Shown here piece after piece: positions 1 through 6,990 of a stretch of 45,458 bases of DNA (positions within the stretch are counted from its first letter, which is position 1; the number at the start of each line of letters is the position of its first letter). The notes under the pieces are model-generated. The model worked only from the letters and a program-made list of their open reading frames with translations. It made no database searches and had not been told where the DNA came from. The position numbers and the translations under genes were made by a program. Origin of the DNA: Amycolatopsis vastitatis. Its GTDB lineage: Bacteria; Actinomycetota; Actinomycetes; Mycobacteriales; Pseudonocardiaceae. The DNA lies in NCBI RefSeq assembly GCF_002234595.1, contig NZ_NMUL01000085.1, positions 1 to 45,458 of the forward strand, in the 5' to 3' direction.

Positions 1-53
1 GGCCGCACGAGGTCCTTCGTGCGTGACGACGAAGGAATGGTCACCGGCACGCA

Positions 54-67
54 CCTTTGGGGTTCCA
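54..67 (+). repeat. Left candidate terminal inverted repeat
   Basis: CCTTTGGGGTTCCA pairs in inverted orientation with 1235-1248, 13 of 14 positions matching. It lies about 30 bp beyond the 3' end of the transposase frame, where a terminal repeat is expected. Confidence 0.55.
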
Positions 68-97
68 TAACCCTGTCACCGGTTCTGACCAGTAGTT

Positions 98-1166
98 TTA
101 CGCTGCCCGTTCGTACTCGTTGATCAAGCCTCCGAGCACCTGCTGTCGCTTGATCCGCTGCGAGCTTAGGTCTGCCACGGCGTGGTTCGGCCGTGGTGGG
201 CGAAGCCCGCGGGAACGATGCGGCCGCCGTCCGTTGTAGTGCCGGACGTACTCGGCGGGCACGGCGCGCAGATGCCGCTCGCCCAGGATTAACATGCGGT
301 CGGTGAGCTCGGTTCTGGCTGTGAGTACAAACCGCTCGGCATAGCAGTTCGCTCGCGGACAACGCGGAGGGATCTTTACCGTCTCGATGCCCACGTCAGC
401 CAGGACCGCGTCACACGAGGTCATGAACTGGCCAGCCCGCTCGCGGATGAGAACCCTGAAGTTGTCGACTCGATCGCCGAGATCCATCACGAGGTTGCGG
501 ATCTGCTGGGTGGTCCACCTGCCGTCCGGGTTTGTTGTCGTGCCCAGGATATGGACGTAGCGGCTGCCGACCTCCAGCACGAAGAACACGTAAATTCTTC
601 TGAGGGTGAGCGCACAGTCGACGTGGAAGAAGTCGCAGGCCAGCATCGTCGAGGCCTGTGTGCGCAGGAACTGCCGCCAGGTCGTGTCGGTGTGCCGGGT
701 CGGGCGCGGGAGGTATGCGTGCCCGCTTCAGGATCCGCCGGATCGTCGAGGCACCGACCCGGTGTCCGAGCTTAAGCAGCTCACCCTGAATCCTCTTGTA
801 GCCCCAACGGTGGTTCTTCCTGGCCATCCGTTCGATCAGCCCGGTGATCGCCTCGTCGACGGGCGGACGCCCGTGCCGGTGTGGATAGGTCCACTTCGCG
901 GATACCAGTCGACGGTGCCAGCGCAGGAGCGTGCCAGGGGTAACCAGCCGGTGTGTTCGCAACGTCTTGGGCAACAGGCGGACCAACGCCGCGAAAACAG
1001 CCCGGTCGGGCCAGTCAAGGCGAGGTTTCGGGTTGCTTCTGCGCAGCACGGCGACCTCGTGGCGGAGCACCAGCAACTCGACGTCCTTCGACTCGGACGA
1101 GCGCCCAAGCAACACCAGCAGACCCACCAGCGGGAGGAAGATCAGATAGAGCAGGCGCAACGCCAT
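98..1166 (-). pseudogene. Integrase-core (rve) transposase, frameshifted
   Basis: Two overlapping minus-strand frames together encode one DDE-type transposase. The upstream part begins at 1166 (MALRLLYLIFLPLVG) and carries the helix-turn-helix region with the motif WGYKRIQGELLKLGHRVG. The downstream part, ending at 98, carries the catalytic core, with an aspartate in ACDFFHVD, a second in the RERAGQF segment, and the late motif AERFVLTARTELTDRMLI near a conserved NEYERAA ending. Continuity of the family sequence breaks at roughly 690-720, where the reading frame shifts by one base. This is either a true pseudogene or a sequencing error; with an intact frame the protein would be about 350 residues. 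Programmed frameshifting is less likely, because no slippery poly-A run is visible. Confidence 0.8.
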
Positions 1167-1234
1167 GGCAGCCGATCATGTCCCACCCACCGAACGCCCC
1201 CCATCGCCGCAGGTCGGATCCGTGAACCGACTTC

Positions 1235-1248
1235 TGGAACCCCACAGG
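1235..1248 (-). repeat. Right candidate terminal inverted repeat
   Basis: TGGAACCCCACAGG is the partner of 54-67 with one mismatch. It sits about 70 bp upstream of the transposase start codon. Confidence 0.55.
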
Positions 1249-1428
1249 CCCCCGACGACCCGAAGATCACCCGTACCGATGAGGCTACGAAAGGAATAGA
1301 CCAAGCGGGGGAATTCATCCCGCAGTAACCAGCCTGGCGAAGAAGTCACATAGTCGCCGTAACTCTTATTACGCCCAAACGAGACAAACACACCAGAGGC
1401 TGGACCAGGGTTCGCACCCGGCCGGGAA

Positions 1429-2079
1429 TCACCAGCCCATATGGCGCAGCCGGCCAAGGATCACTTCCACGGCTTCGGCCGGGCTGAGCCGAGTGGTGTC
1501 GATGTGGACCTCCGAGTCTTCCGGCGGCTCGTACGGGGAGCCAATACCCGTGAAGTCCGGGAGCAGGCCGGCGCGAGCCTTCCGGTAGAGACCCTTCGGA
1601 TCCCTTTCCTCCGCCACCTCCAGTGGCGTGTCAACGAAGACCTCACAGAACTCGCCGGGCTCCAGCAAGCCTCGGGAAAGCGCCCGATCGGAGCGAAACG
1701 GCGAGATGAACGACACCAGCACCACCAGGCCCGCGTCCACCATCAGCTTGGCGACCTCGGCCACCCTGCGGATGTTCTCGCTCCTGTCGTCGTCGCTGAA
1801 GCCCAGGTCCCGGTTCAGGCCAAGCCGGACGTTGTCCCCGTCGAGCAGGTACGTGTGCTTGCCCGACGCGTGGAGGCGCTGTTCGAGCAGGTTCGCGACG
1901 GTCGACTTGCCCGCGCCCGAAAGCCCCGTGAACCATACGACGCCAGGAGAGTGGCCATTGCGCGTCCTCCTCAGCCTTTTGTCGACCTCCAGCACCTGCC
2001 ACAGGACGTCCGCCGGCGCAGGCCCGCCCCTGTTCACCAGCCCGGCGGCCGGGCCGTCGTGGTCGAATCGTTCCAGCAC
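1429..2079 (-). CDS. cysC: Adenylylsulfate (APS) kinase
   Basis: The enzyme phosphorylates adenylylsulfate to PAPS, the donor for sulfotransferases. The 216-residue protein has the P-loop GLSGAGKST at about 52-60, the family motif GDNVRLGLNRDLGFS from about 80, and SFISPFRSDR at about 122-131. These are CysC signatures, and the length fits a standalone kinase. Its first 45 residues, however, match the linker of CysN-CysC fusions, and the region just upstream is a decayed CysN relic. The GTG start at 2079 is preceded six bases upstream by GGAGG (2086-2090 on this strand), so the kinase can plausibly be translated alone. No intact ATP sulfurylase is visible, so APS must come from elsewhere in the genome. 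The sulfotransferase at 12260-13198 is a likely consumer. Confidence 0.88.
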   Translation of the reverse strand: MLERFDHDGPAAGLVNRGGPAPADVLWQVLEVDKRLRRTRNGHSPGVVWFTGLSGAGKSTVANLLEQRLHASGKHTYLLDGDNVRLGLNRDLGFSDDDRSENIRRVAEVAKLMVDAGLVVLVSFISPFRSDRALSRGLLEPGEFCEVFVDTPLEVAEERDPKGLYRKARAGLLPDFTGIGSPYEPPEDSEVHIDTTRLSPAEAVEVILGRLRHMGW

Positions 2080-2418
2080 GAGGAACCTCCGGTGTCACGG
2101 TTCGCTTCGTACGCCTCGAACGCCACCGTTCGATGCGTCGCTATTTCACATTCCCCCAGATCGTTGGAGCCCGGCGTGTCCGCCGGGAGGCGCTCGTGGG
2201 TATCGAGCTCCACCGCGTGCCGGATCGCCGTCACCGTGCCGGGGACGGTGGACGTACCGATTCCAGTCCTCGGACGGCCGGAAGAACCGGGTGACCCGGG
2301 TGACCCGGGACTCGCGACCGCTTGGCAGTGCACGTACCCGTTCGCCGTGGCGGATCGTTCCGCCTGCGATCAGGACCCTGTAGCCGCGGAAGTCGGGGTT
2401 GGGCCGGTTCACCGGCAT
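2080..2418 (-). pseudogene. CysN (sulfate adenylyltransferase large subunit) C-terminal relic
   Basis: Upstream of cysC, CysN family sequence can be followed through two different reading frames. First comes VNRPNPDFRGYRVLIAGGT and GERVRALPSGRESRVTR (about 2418-2283), then VELDTHERLPADTPGSNDLG and GECEIATHRTVAFEAYEANR (about 2215-2095), which leads into the kinase. In an intact CysN-CysC fusion these are consecutive parts of the second and third CysN domains. The GTPase domain is absent, at least one frameshift is present, and a 9-bp tandem duplication (CGGGTGACC, 2288-2305) lies close to the frame change. The relic begins exactly where the neighbouring flavoprotein gene ends, which suggests a deletion junction at about 2410-2420. 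Confidence 0.75.
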
Positions 2419-5015
2419 CGCGGCAGCTCCATCAGGCGGTCGCGGTCGAGCGGACTGGGGCGACGATCGAGCCTCGCCGAGAGGAGCCGGGCGGCTTCCT
2501 CCGCGCGCTCGGCCGAAATCAGGGCGTAGAGCAGGGTTTCCTCGACGACTTCGCGTTGCGCCAGGCTGCCGCCCACCGCGCCGAGGGCCGAACACGCCGA
2601 TTCCAGCTCGGAAATCGCCGTCGCCCACCGCTGTTCGAGCACCGCGACCATACCCGCGCACGCCGGGGCGATCGCCCGCCGGTAGGTGACGGACTCGTGC
2701 ACCGCCGCGTAGCGCCGTAGACGCCGCAGCGCGTCGACGTCGTGGGCCGCGGCCAGTGCCACCGCCGCGTGCAGAGCCGCGAACGACGTTGGCGGCCGCG
2801 TCAGCCAGTCCGGCGGCGCAACGTCGAGCACGCGCCGAGCGTGCCCGACCGTCCACCGCCGGGTGATGGCGCACCGCCAGATGAGCGATCCCGAATCGAC
2901 CAGGGCACGTGGACCGGTGACCCGGCCGGGGGCCAGCTGACGTGCATACCGGCTGAGTACCGCCGCGCCGTCACCCAGCATCAGCTCGTGCAGTGCGGCG
3001 TGCCATGCGAAATGTGCCCGGCCGGTGGCTTCGCCGGACCAGTCCCGGATCCAGCCGTCGAGCCATGTCAGTCCTTCCCGGTGCATTCCGTTCTCGTAGA
3101 GAACGTGCGTGCGGGCGTGCACCGCGTGCCCGGACGCCGGCTGCTCGGCCAAGGCGGCCGCGGCCAGCGACTCGGCCTCGTCCCAGCGTCCCTGTTCCTG
3201 CCGGACGAACGCCAGCTGGCCGCGGTACCACCAATCACCGCCGAACGTCCGGCCCAGCCGCTCGATCAGGGCCCACGACTGTTCGCTGTGCGTCAGCCCG
3301 CCGAAGGCGATGGTCGGCACCGCGACACTGATCGCGAGAGCGTCCCTCGGGAACTCCCCGATGTACTTCAACAGCGCCGCGCCTCGCGTCGAAGGACAAG
3401 CGATCCGCTCGGCCACCGCCGCGACGAATGCTCGTTCCCGTTCGTCACCGCGAACGGCGTCGAGCGCGAACCGCAACCTCTGTCCCAGCCGGACACCTGC
3501 ATCCGACTCGTACTCCAGAAGCGCGATCGCCGCATGGGCGAGTCCGAAGCCGGGGTCGGCTTCGGTCGCCGCGGTCATCCGTTCGATGGCGCCGTCGCGC
3601 CCCAGTAACACGCGGTCGAGGCCCTCGTTGAACGCCTCAGCGGCTTCCGCTCCGGTACTCAGCGCCAGACCGTACCGGTCGCGCGGCCGAGGCCGCCTCC
3701 GCATGTCCACAAAGGATAGAATTTCCGCGGCGAGCAGCCCGGCCTGCTCCCGGATCTCCGGGATCGCCGTTGTCTCCCACAGTTCCCCGATGCGCAACGA
3801 TCCAAGAGTCCATAGTGGATGATTGGACAGCCTGCCGTCTTCGCCTGTGCCGAGGCCGAATCCGTGCGGGCCCGGCACGGCCAATGCGCTGTTCAGCAGG
3901 GACTCGAGCAGGGGGTCACGCACGTCTCGCAAGCTCGTCCGCGGACCAGTGCAGTTCACCACCGCGCCGACCCGCAGGCGTCGGCCGTCAGTGAACGTCA
4001 CATCGATCCCGTCCTCCTCGGCGACGGCGTCGAGGACTTCCGCTCGGCGAATCCGCAGCCGCCCGGCGGCTCGGACGTCCCGCAGCCGGTCGGCGACCGC
4101 GGGCGGCATCCGGTGCCGACGCACGTCCCAGTACCGCAGGTAGGTGCTGAGGAACCGTTCCTGATCTGCGCGCGGAAGATTTCGCCAGGTGGCTGCCGTG
4201 TGCGGGCGCAGGCTGTCGACTGCGGCGCGCCAGCCGCGTCCGTCTCGCAGGCACGCTCGGATATGTCCGGTCACCGTGCGATGCAGGCTGTTCAGCCCGT
4301 CGCGGCCGTTCAGCCCGGCCAGCCGGACTGCGGGAGCGGGTGTTGCCACGTGGCGCCGCGGAAGCAGACCGTGCCGCGACACGGCGGTGATCGCCCGGTC
4401 GGGCCGGTCGAGTGCGAGCGCCATGTCCGCCATGGTCAGCCCAGTACCGACGAGCAGTACGTCAGTGTCACCCGGAACGCGGTCGAGAGCGCCCGGCGCC
4501 CACGGGTCACGGACGAACCGTGGAGAGGAGCGCAAGCCTTCCGGCGCCCAGTCGCAACTGGGAGGGAAAACCCCGAGCGCGAGCACCGCGGCGTCTGCCC
4601 GCAGCACATTGCCCGACGACAGGGTCAGCTCGACACCGTTCGGCACCCGGACGCCGACGACGCGATCTCGTACGCGCCGCAGCCGGGCAGACCTGGAACT
4701 ACGCACCGCAGTGGTGAGGGCTTCGCCGAGGTAGCGGCCGAACAGTGTGCGCGGCAGGTAGTCGCCGGTCGCGGCGCCGGCCCAGCGGGCGAAGTGGCCC
4801 GGATCGCCGTCCAGCGCATCCAGCTTGCCCGCCGGGACGTTGAGCAGGTGATCGGCACAGCCGGTCGAGTAGGCGACACCGCGGCCCACGTCTTCGGCGG
4901 GGTCGATGAGCAGGACTTCGATCGGCTTCGTCGCCTCTGTCAACAGCCGGATCGCGGTGAGCGTGCCCGAGGCCCCTGCGCCGACAATCGCTATCCGTGG
5001 TGCGCTGTGCTCCAT
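2409..5015 (-). CDS. FAD/NAD(P)-binding oxidoreductase fused to a TTC38-like repeat domain
   Basis: The 868-residue protein has two halves. Residues 1 to about 440 form a flavoprotein of the FAD_NAD_binding (COG4529-like) family, with a Rossmann motif IAIVGAGASGTLTAI at 8-22, VGRGVAYSTG near 44-53 followed by HLLNVPAG, and a second nucleotide-binding stretch DVLLVGTGLTMADMAL near 185-200. From about residue 450 to the end the sequence is alpha-helical repeat, with AVHARTHVLYENGMHREGL and HFAWHAALHELMLGD, which resemble tetratricopeptide repeat protein 38 homologues. Each half is normally a separate protein. The substrate is unknown. The gene is divergent from the Rrf2 regulator across a 109-bp gap holding an inverted repeat, so that regulator probably controls it. 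The last codons run into the CysN relic. I do not know whether it belongs to the peptide cluster. Confidence 0.75.
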   Translation of the reverse strand: MEHSAPRIAIVGAGASGTLTAIRLLTEATKPIEVLLIDPAEDVGRGVAYSTGCADHLLNVPAGKLDALDGDPGHFARWAGAATGDYLPRTLFGRYLGEALTTAVRSSRSARLRRVRDRVVGVRVPNGVELTLSSGNVLRADAAVLALGVFPPSCDWAPEGLRSSPRFVRDPWAPGALDRVPGDTDVLLVGTGLTMADMALALDRPDRAITAVSRHGLLPRRHVATPAPAVRLAGLNGRDGLNSLHRTVTGHIRACLRDGRGWRAAVDSLRPHTAATWRNLPRADQERFLSTYLRYWDVRRHRMPPAVADRLRDVRAAGRLRIRRAEVLDAVAEEDGIDVTFTDGRRLRVGAVVNCTGPRTSLRDVRDPLLESLLNSALAVPGPHGFGLGTGEDGRLSNHPLWTLGSLRIGELWETTAIPEIREQAGLLAAEILSFVDMRRRPRPRDRYGLALSTGAEAAEAFNEGLDRVLLGRDGAIERMTAATEADPGFGLAHAAIALLEYESDAGVRLGQRLRFALDAVRGDERERAFVAAVAERIACPSTRGAALLKYIGEFPRDALAISVAVPTIAFGGLTHSEQSWALIERLGRTFGGDWWYRGQLAFVRQEQGRWDEAESLAAAALAEQPASGHAVHARTHVLYENGMHREGLTWLDGWIRDWSGEATGRAHFAWHAALHELMLGDGAAVLSRYARQLAPGRVTGPRALVDSGSLIWRCAITRRWTVGHARRVLDVAPPDWLTRPPTSFAALHAAVALAAAHDVDALRRLRRYAAVHESVTYRRAIAPACAGMVAVLEQRWATAISELESACSALGAVGGSLAQREVVEETLLYALISAERAEEAARLLSARLDRRPSPLDRDRLMELPRCR

Positions 5016-5031
5016 TCGAACCCCCCGATAA

Positions 5032-5048
5032 TCTACTAAATCGGTAGA
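5032..5048. promoter_or_regulatory. Inverted repeat in the flavoprotein/Rrf2 divergent promoter
   Basis: TCTAC-TAAATCG-GTAGA is a perfect 5-bp inverted repeat with a 7-bp spacer. It sits 17 bp upstream of the flavoprotein start codon and 77 bp upstream of the Rrf2 start. Divergent placement and AT-rich context suggest the operator of the Rrf2 protein. This is an inference from position and symmetry. Confidence 0.5.
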
Positions 5049-5124
5049 CTTTATCGACTATTCCGGCGATGGTAGCTCCAGTGCCTTGATGAGGAAAGTT
5101 TCTGTCGGCGAGGATGATTGAGAC

Positions 5125-5586
5125 ATGCGAGTGACAGCGAAAGTCGAGTACGCCATCCGCGCTTGCGTGCAACTCGCCGCGGACGAGGATGACGGCTCGG
5201 CGACGGCGGCACAGCTCGCGGACAAGCAGGGCATCCCGCACAAATTCCTGCACGCGGTGTTGACAGACCTCAAACGCGCCCGGCTCGTCCACAGCGTGCG
5301 CGGCCCGGATGGCGGCTACACACTTGCCCGGCCCGCCACCGCGATCAGCATCGCAGACATCTTCCGTGCCATCGACGGCCCGATGCTGACCGTGCGCGAT
5401 CAAGGCCTATCGGACCTGCACTATACCGGCCCTGCAGGGCCCCTGCTGGAGCTGTGGATGGCCACCCGGACGAGCCTGCGTGACGTCTTCGAGAAGACGA
5501 CACTCGCCGACGTCGTCGCCAACGATCTGCCTGCCGCGGTCACCGAACTGGCTTCCAGGTACCGCGAGGACCGTCGCCACCCGTGA
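5125..5586 (+). CDS. Rrf2 family transcriptional regulator
   Basis: The 153-residue protein opens with the Rrf2 signature MRVTAKVEYAIRACVQLA, followed by a winged helix-turn-helix (QLADKQGIPHKFLHAVLTDL at about 31-50, then GGYTLARP). Iron-sulfur members such as IscR and NsrR carry three spaced cysteines in the second half. Here the only cysteine is in RACVQ near residue 14, so a cluster-sensing role is unlikely and the protein resembles cluster-free members such as YwnA-type or CymR-type regulators. It is divergent from the flavoprotein fusion gene and probably regulates it through the inverted repeat between them. No signal or ligand can be named from sequence. Confidence 0.88.
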   Translation: MRVTAKVEYAIRACVQLAADEDDGSATAAQLADKQGIPHKFLHAVLTDLKRARLVHSVRGPDGGYTLARPATAISIADIFRAIDGPMLTVRDQGLSDLHYTGPAGPLLELWMATRTSLRDVFEKTTLADVVANDLPAAVTELASRYREDRRHP

Positions 5587-5631
5587 CCACCGCACTCGCC
5601 GAGCATCGCCGTCCGGTTGTGCGCAACCGTT

Positions 5632-5661
5632 CATCAAATGGTGTCAAATGGCATCAAATGG
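5632..5661 (+). repeat. Three tandem 10-bp direct repeats
   Basis: CATCAAATGG, TGTCAAATGG and CATCAAATGG follow one another without a gap at 5632, 5642 and 5652. The 10-bp period equals about one helical turn, so identical faces would be presented to a DNA-binding protein. The array ends 34 bp upstream of the TTGACA at 5696. The geometry resembles activator sites made of direct repeats, such as SARP or OmpR-type sites. Confidence 0.6.
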
Positions 5662-5695
5662 ACGACAGCGCAGCAGGTCCGCCACCGGTTCAGGG

Positions 5696-5726
5696 TTGAC
5701 ATAGCTCGTCGTCGGGATGTTAAACT
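5696..5726 (+). promoter_or_regulatory. Candidate promoter for the ParB-like regulator
   Basis: A consensus -35 box TTGACA (5696-5701) is followed by TAAACT (5721-5726), which fits the actinomycete TANNNT -10, with a 19-bp spacer. TTAAAC one base earlier would give 18 bp. It lies just downstream of the triple direct repeat. Confidence 0.5.
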
Positions 5727-5954
5727 CCAACTACTATTCAGCAACAAACCCACATGGTCCAATCGTATTTGTAGCGACCTGGTTTTCTGTGCACCTTGAC
5801 TGTCCCGAACTGTTCACAACAGCCGGAGGGACGTCTGGCGAGGGGGGCGAATTCAATCCAGGGGGAACACTTTGGGGACCGCGCCACGACGTGCACCACG
5901 CATGCACGACGACTAGGCGGACCCGGGGCTGATTTGGAGGTCGACGAGCTCCCC

Positions 5955-6887
5955 ATGGAGGTCGTCAGCATCGCGCAACTGGTCGTCGCCGACACGCCAC
6001 GCACCGGCGGCGAGGATCCTGAGCACGTCCGGACGTTGGCCGGAACGTCCGCCGCTCTCCCACCGATCCTCGTTCACCGCGCCACGATGAGAGTGATCGA
6101 CGGTGCCCACCGCCTGCGCGCGGCATTGTTGCGCAACGAGCGGCAGATCACAGTCCGGTACTTCAACGGCTCCGAGGACGACGCGTTCCTGCTGGCCGTC
6201 AGGCTCAATGTCGTGCACGGCCTGCCGCTGACACGAGCGGATCGCAACTCGGCCGCGGAACGGATTCTACGCACCCACCCGAACTGGTCCAACCGCGCCA
6301 TAGCGGCAGTTTCCGGACTCTCCGACAAAACGATCGGCGCCATCCGGCGACGGGCAAGTGCGGAACTTCCGCACTTGACGTGCCGGGTCGGCCAGGACGG
6401 GCGGATCCGGCCTGACGACGCCGCCGCCGGACGGCTGCGTGCGGCGGCGGCCATCGCGGACTGCCCCGACATGCCGGTGCACGAGATCGCCGAGTCTGCC
6501 GGGATCTCGGAAACGACGGCGCGGGACGTCCGAGATCGCTTGCGGAGCGGCCTCAGCCCTGTACCGTCCCGATCGGCGGGTACGGCCGGAACGGATCCGG
6601 TCGCCGAGAGCCCGGCTCGCCAGGACGAGAACCAAAAGGTGAGCGGTCAGCTGCCGGCCAGCCTGCGCCTGCTGCGAAATGATCCATCGTTGCGGCACAA
6701 CGAGACCGGACGAATGGTGCTCCGGCTGCTCGACACCAACATCGTCATCGCCACCGATCGGGAAAAGCTCATCGACGGGGTGCCGATGCACTGCGTCGAA
6801 GCAGTGGCGCGAGCGGCCGCCCAATACGCGCTGGATTGGCAGCGGTTCGCCGAGCAACTGGAAAACCGCGGCCGGACTTTGGATTGA
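5955..6887 (+). CDS. ParB/StrR-like pathway-specific regulator
   Basis: With the ATG at 5955 the protein has 310 residues, close to NovG (about 320) and StrR (about 350). The N-terminal ParB-like fold includes VRTLAGTSAALPPILVHRA and the characteristic VIDGAHRLRAALL at 47-59. Two helix-turn-helix segments follow, at about 112-133 (SNRAIAAVSGLSDKTIGAIR) and 175-196 (VHEIAESAGISETTARDVRD). Regulators of this family activate antibiotic clusters such as streptomycin, novobiocin and glycopeptides. Here it stands at the start of the cluster, directly upstream of the three-gene operon that begins at 6991, which supports a cluster-activator role. I chose ATG 5955 because of the GGAGGT upstream and because homology starts there; upstream TTG and GTG codons cannot be excluded. 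A perfect 23-bp palindrome lies inside the coding sequence. Confidence 0.8.
   Translation: MEVVSIAQLVVADTPRTGGEDPEHVRTLAGTSAALPPILVHRATMRVIDGAHRLRAALLRNERQITVRYFNGSEDDAFLLAVRLNVVHGLPLTRADRNSAAERILRTHPNWSNRAIAAVSGLSDKTIGAIRRRASAELPHLTCRVGQDGRIRPDDAAAGRLRAAAAIADCPDMPVHEIAESAGISETTARDVRDRLRSGLSPVPSRSAGTAGTDPVAESPARQDENQKVSGQLPASLRLLRNDPSLRHNETGRMVLRLLDTNIVIATDREKLIDGVPMHCVEAVARAAAQYALDWQRFAEQLENRGRTLD
6355..6377. repeat. Perfect 23-bp palindrome inside the regulator gene
   Basis: The 11-bp arms are CAAGTGCGGAA and its exact complement TTCCGCACTTG, around a single central C. It encodes part of RRRASAELPHL between the two helix-turn-helix segments. It could be an intragenic operator, for example autoregulatory, or a strong mRNA hairpin. 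No function is shown by sequence alone. Confidence 0.6.
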
Positions 6888-6912
6888 CGAGTAACGAACC
6901 GGCTACGATAAT
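6884..6912 (+). promoter_or_regulatory. Strong candidate promoter for the EgtD-like/P450-NRPS operon
   Basis: TTGACG (6884-6889), a 17-bp spacer, and GATAAT (6907-6912) form a near-consensus housekeeping promoter. It overlaps the stop codon of the regulator. Transcription would start at about 6919, giving a leader of about 70 nt before the ATG at 6991. Confidence 0.6.
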
Positions 6913-6922
6913 TGAAGGCTCC

Positions 6923-6940
6923 GAGTGCTCGATAGCACTC
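6923..6940 (+). other. Leader hairpin between the regulator and the EgtD-like gene
   Basis: GAGTGCT-CGAT-AGCACTC gives a perfect 7-bp stem with a 4-nt loop. It lies 36 bp after the regulator stop and about 4 nt after the predicted transcription start of the next operon. It may terminate regulator mRNA, stabilise the 5' end of the next transcript, or be an operator. No U-tract follows, so a classical intrinsic terminator is not certain. Confidence 0.5.
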
Positions 6941-6990
6941 CCGATGACGGCAGACTCACTTCACGTGGTTTCTGACGAAAGGGCCTCATC

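Larger units (their letters stand above)
54..1248. mobile_element. IS-like element with a frameshifted transposase
   Basis: Two 14-bp sequences in inverted orientation bracket the transposase relic: CCTTTGGGGTTCCA at 54-67, and TGGAACCCCACAGG at 1235-1248. The second is the reverse complement of the first at 13 of 14 positions. The roughly 1.2-kb span and single transposase frame fit an ordinary insertion sequence. I see no direct target duplication just outside the repeats, so the exact ends are uncertain. Because the transposase is frameshifted, the element is probably not autonomous. It marks the left edge of the window as mobile DNA. Confidence 0.6.
5587..5954. other. Intergenic regulatory region upstream of the ParB-like regulator
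   Basis: This 368-bp gap holds a triple 10-bp direct repeat, a plausible promoter (both listed separately) and a small palindrome CTGTT-CAC-AACAG at 5810-5822. The frame of the downstream gene stays open back to a TTG at 5796, but that extension (MTVPNCSQQPEGR) does not look like family sequence. A GGAGGT at 5936-5941 precedes the ATG at 5955. If transcription starts near 5733, the leader is about 220 nt long. Confidence 0.6.

Noticed and set aside
2288..2309. Tandem CGGGTGACC repeats
   Set aside because: They are a short duplication inside the decayed CysN relic (VTRVTR) and are better explained by replication slippage than by regulation.
5796..5954. Upstream TTG start for the ParB-like regulator
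   Set aside because: The extra 53 residues lack family similarity and include the intergenic palindrome. GGAGGT before ATG 5955 and homology support the shorter form.
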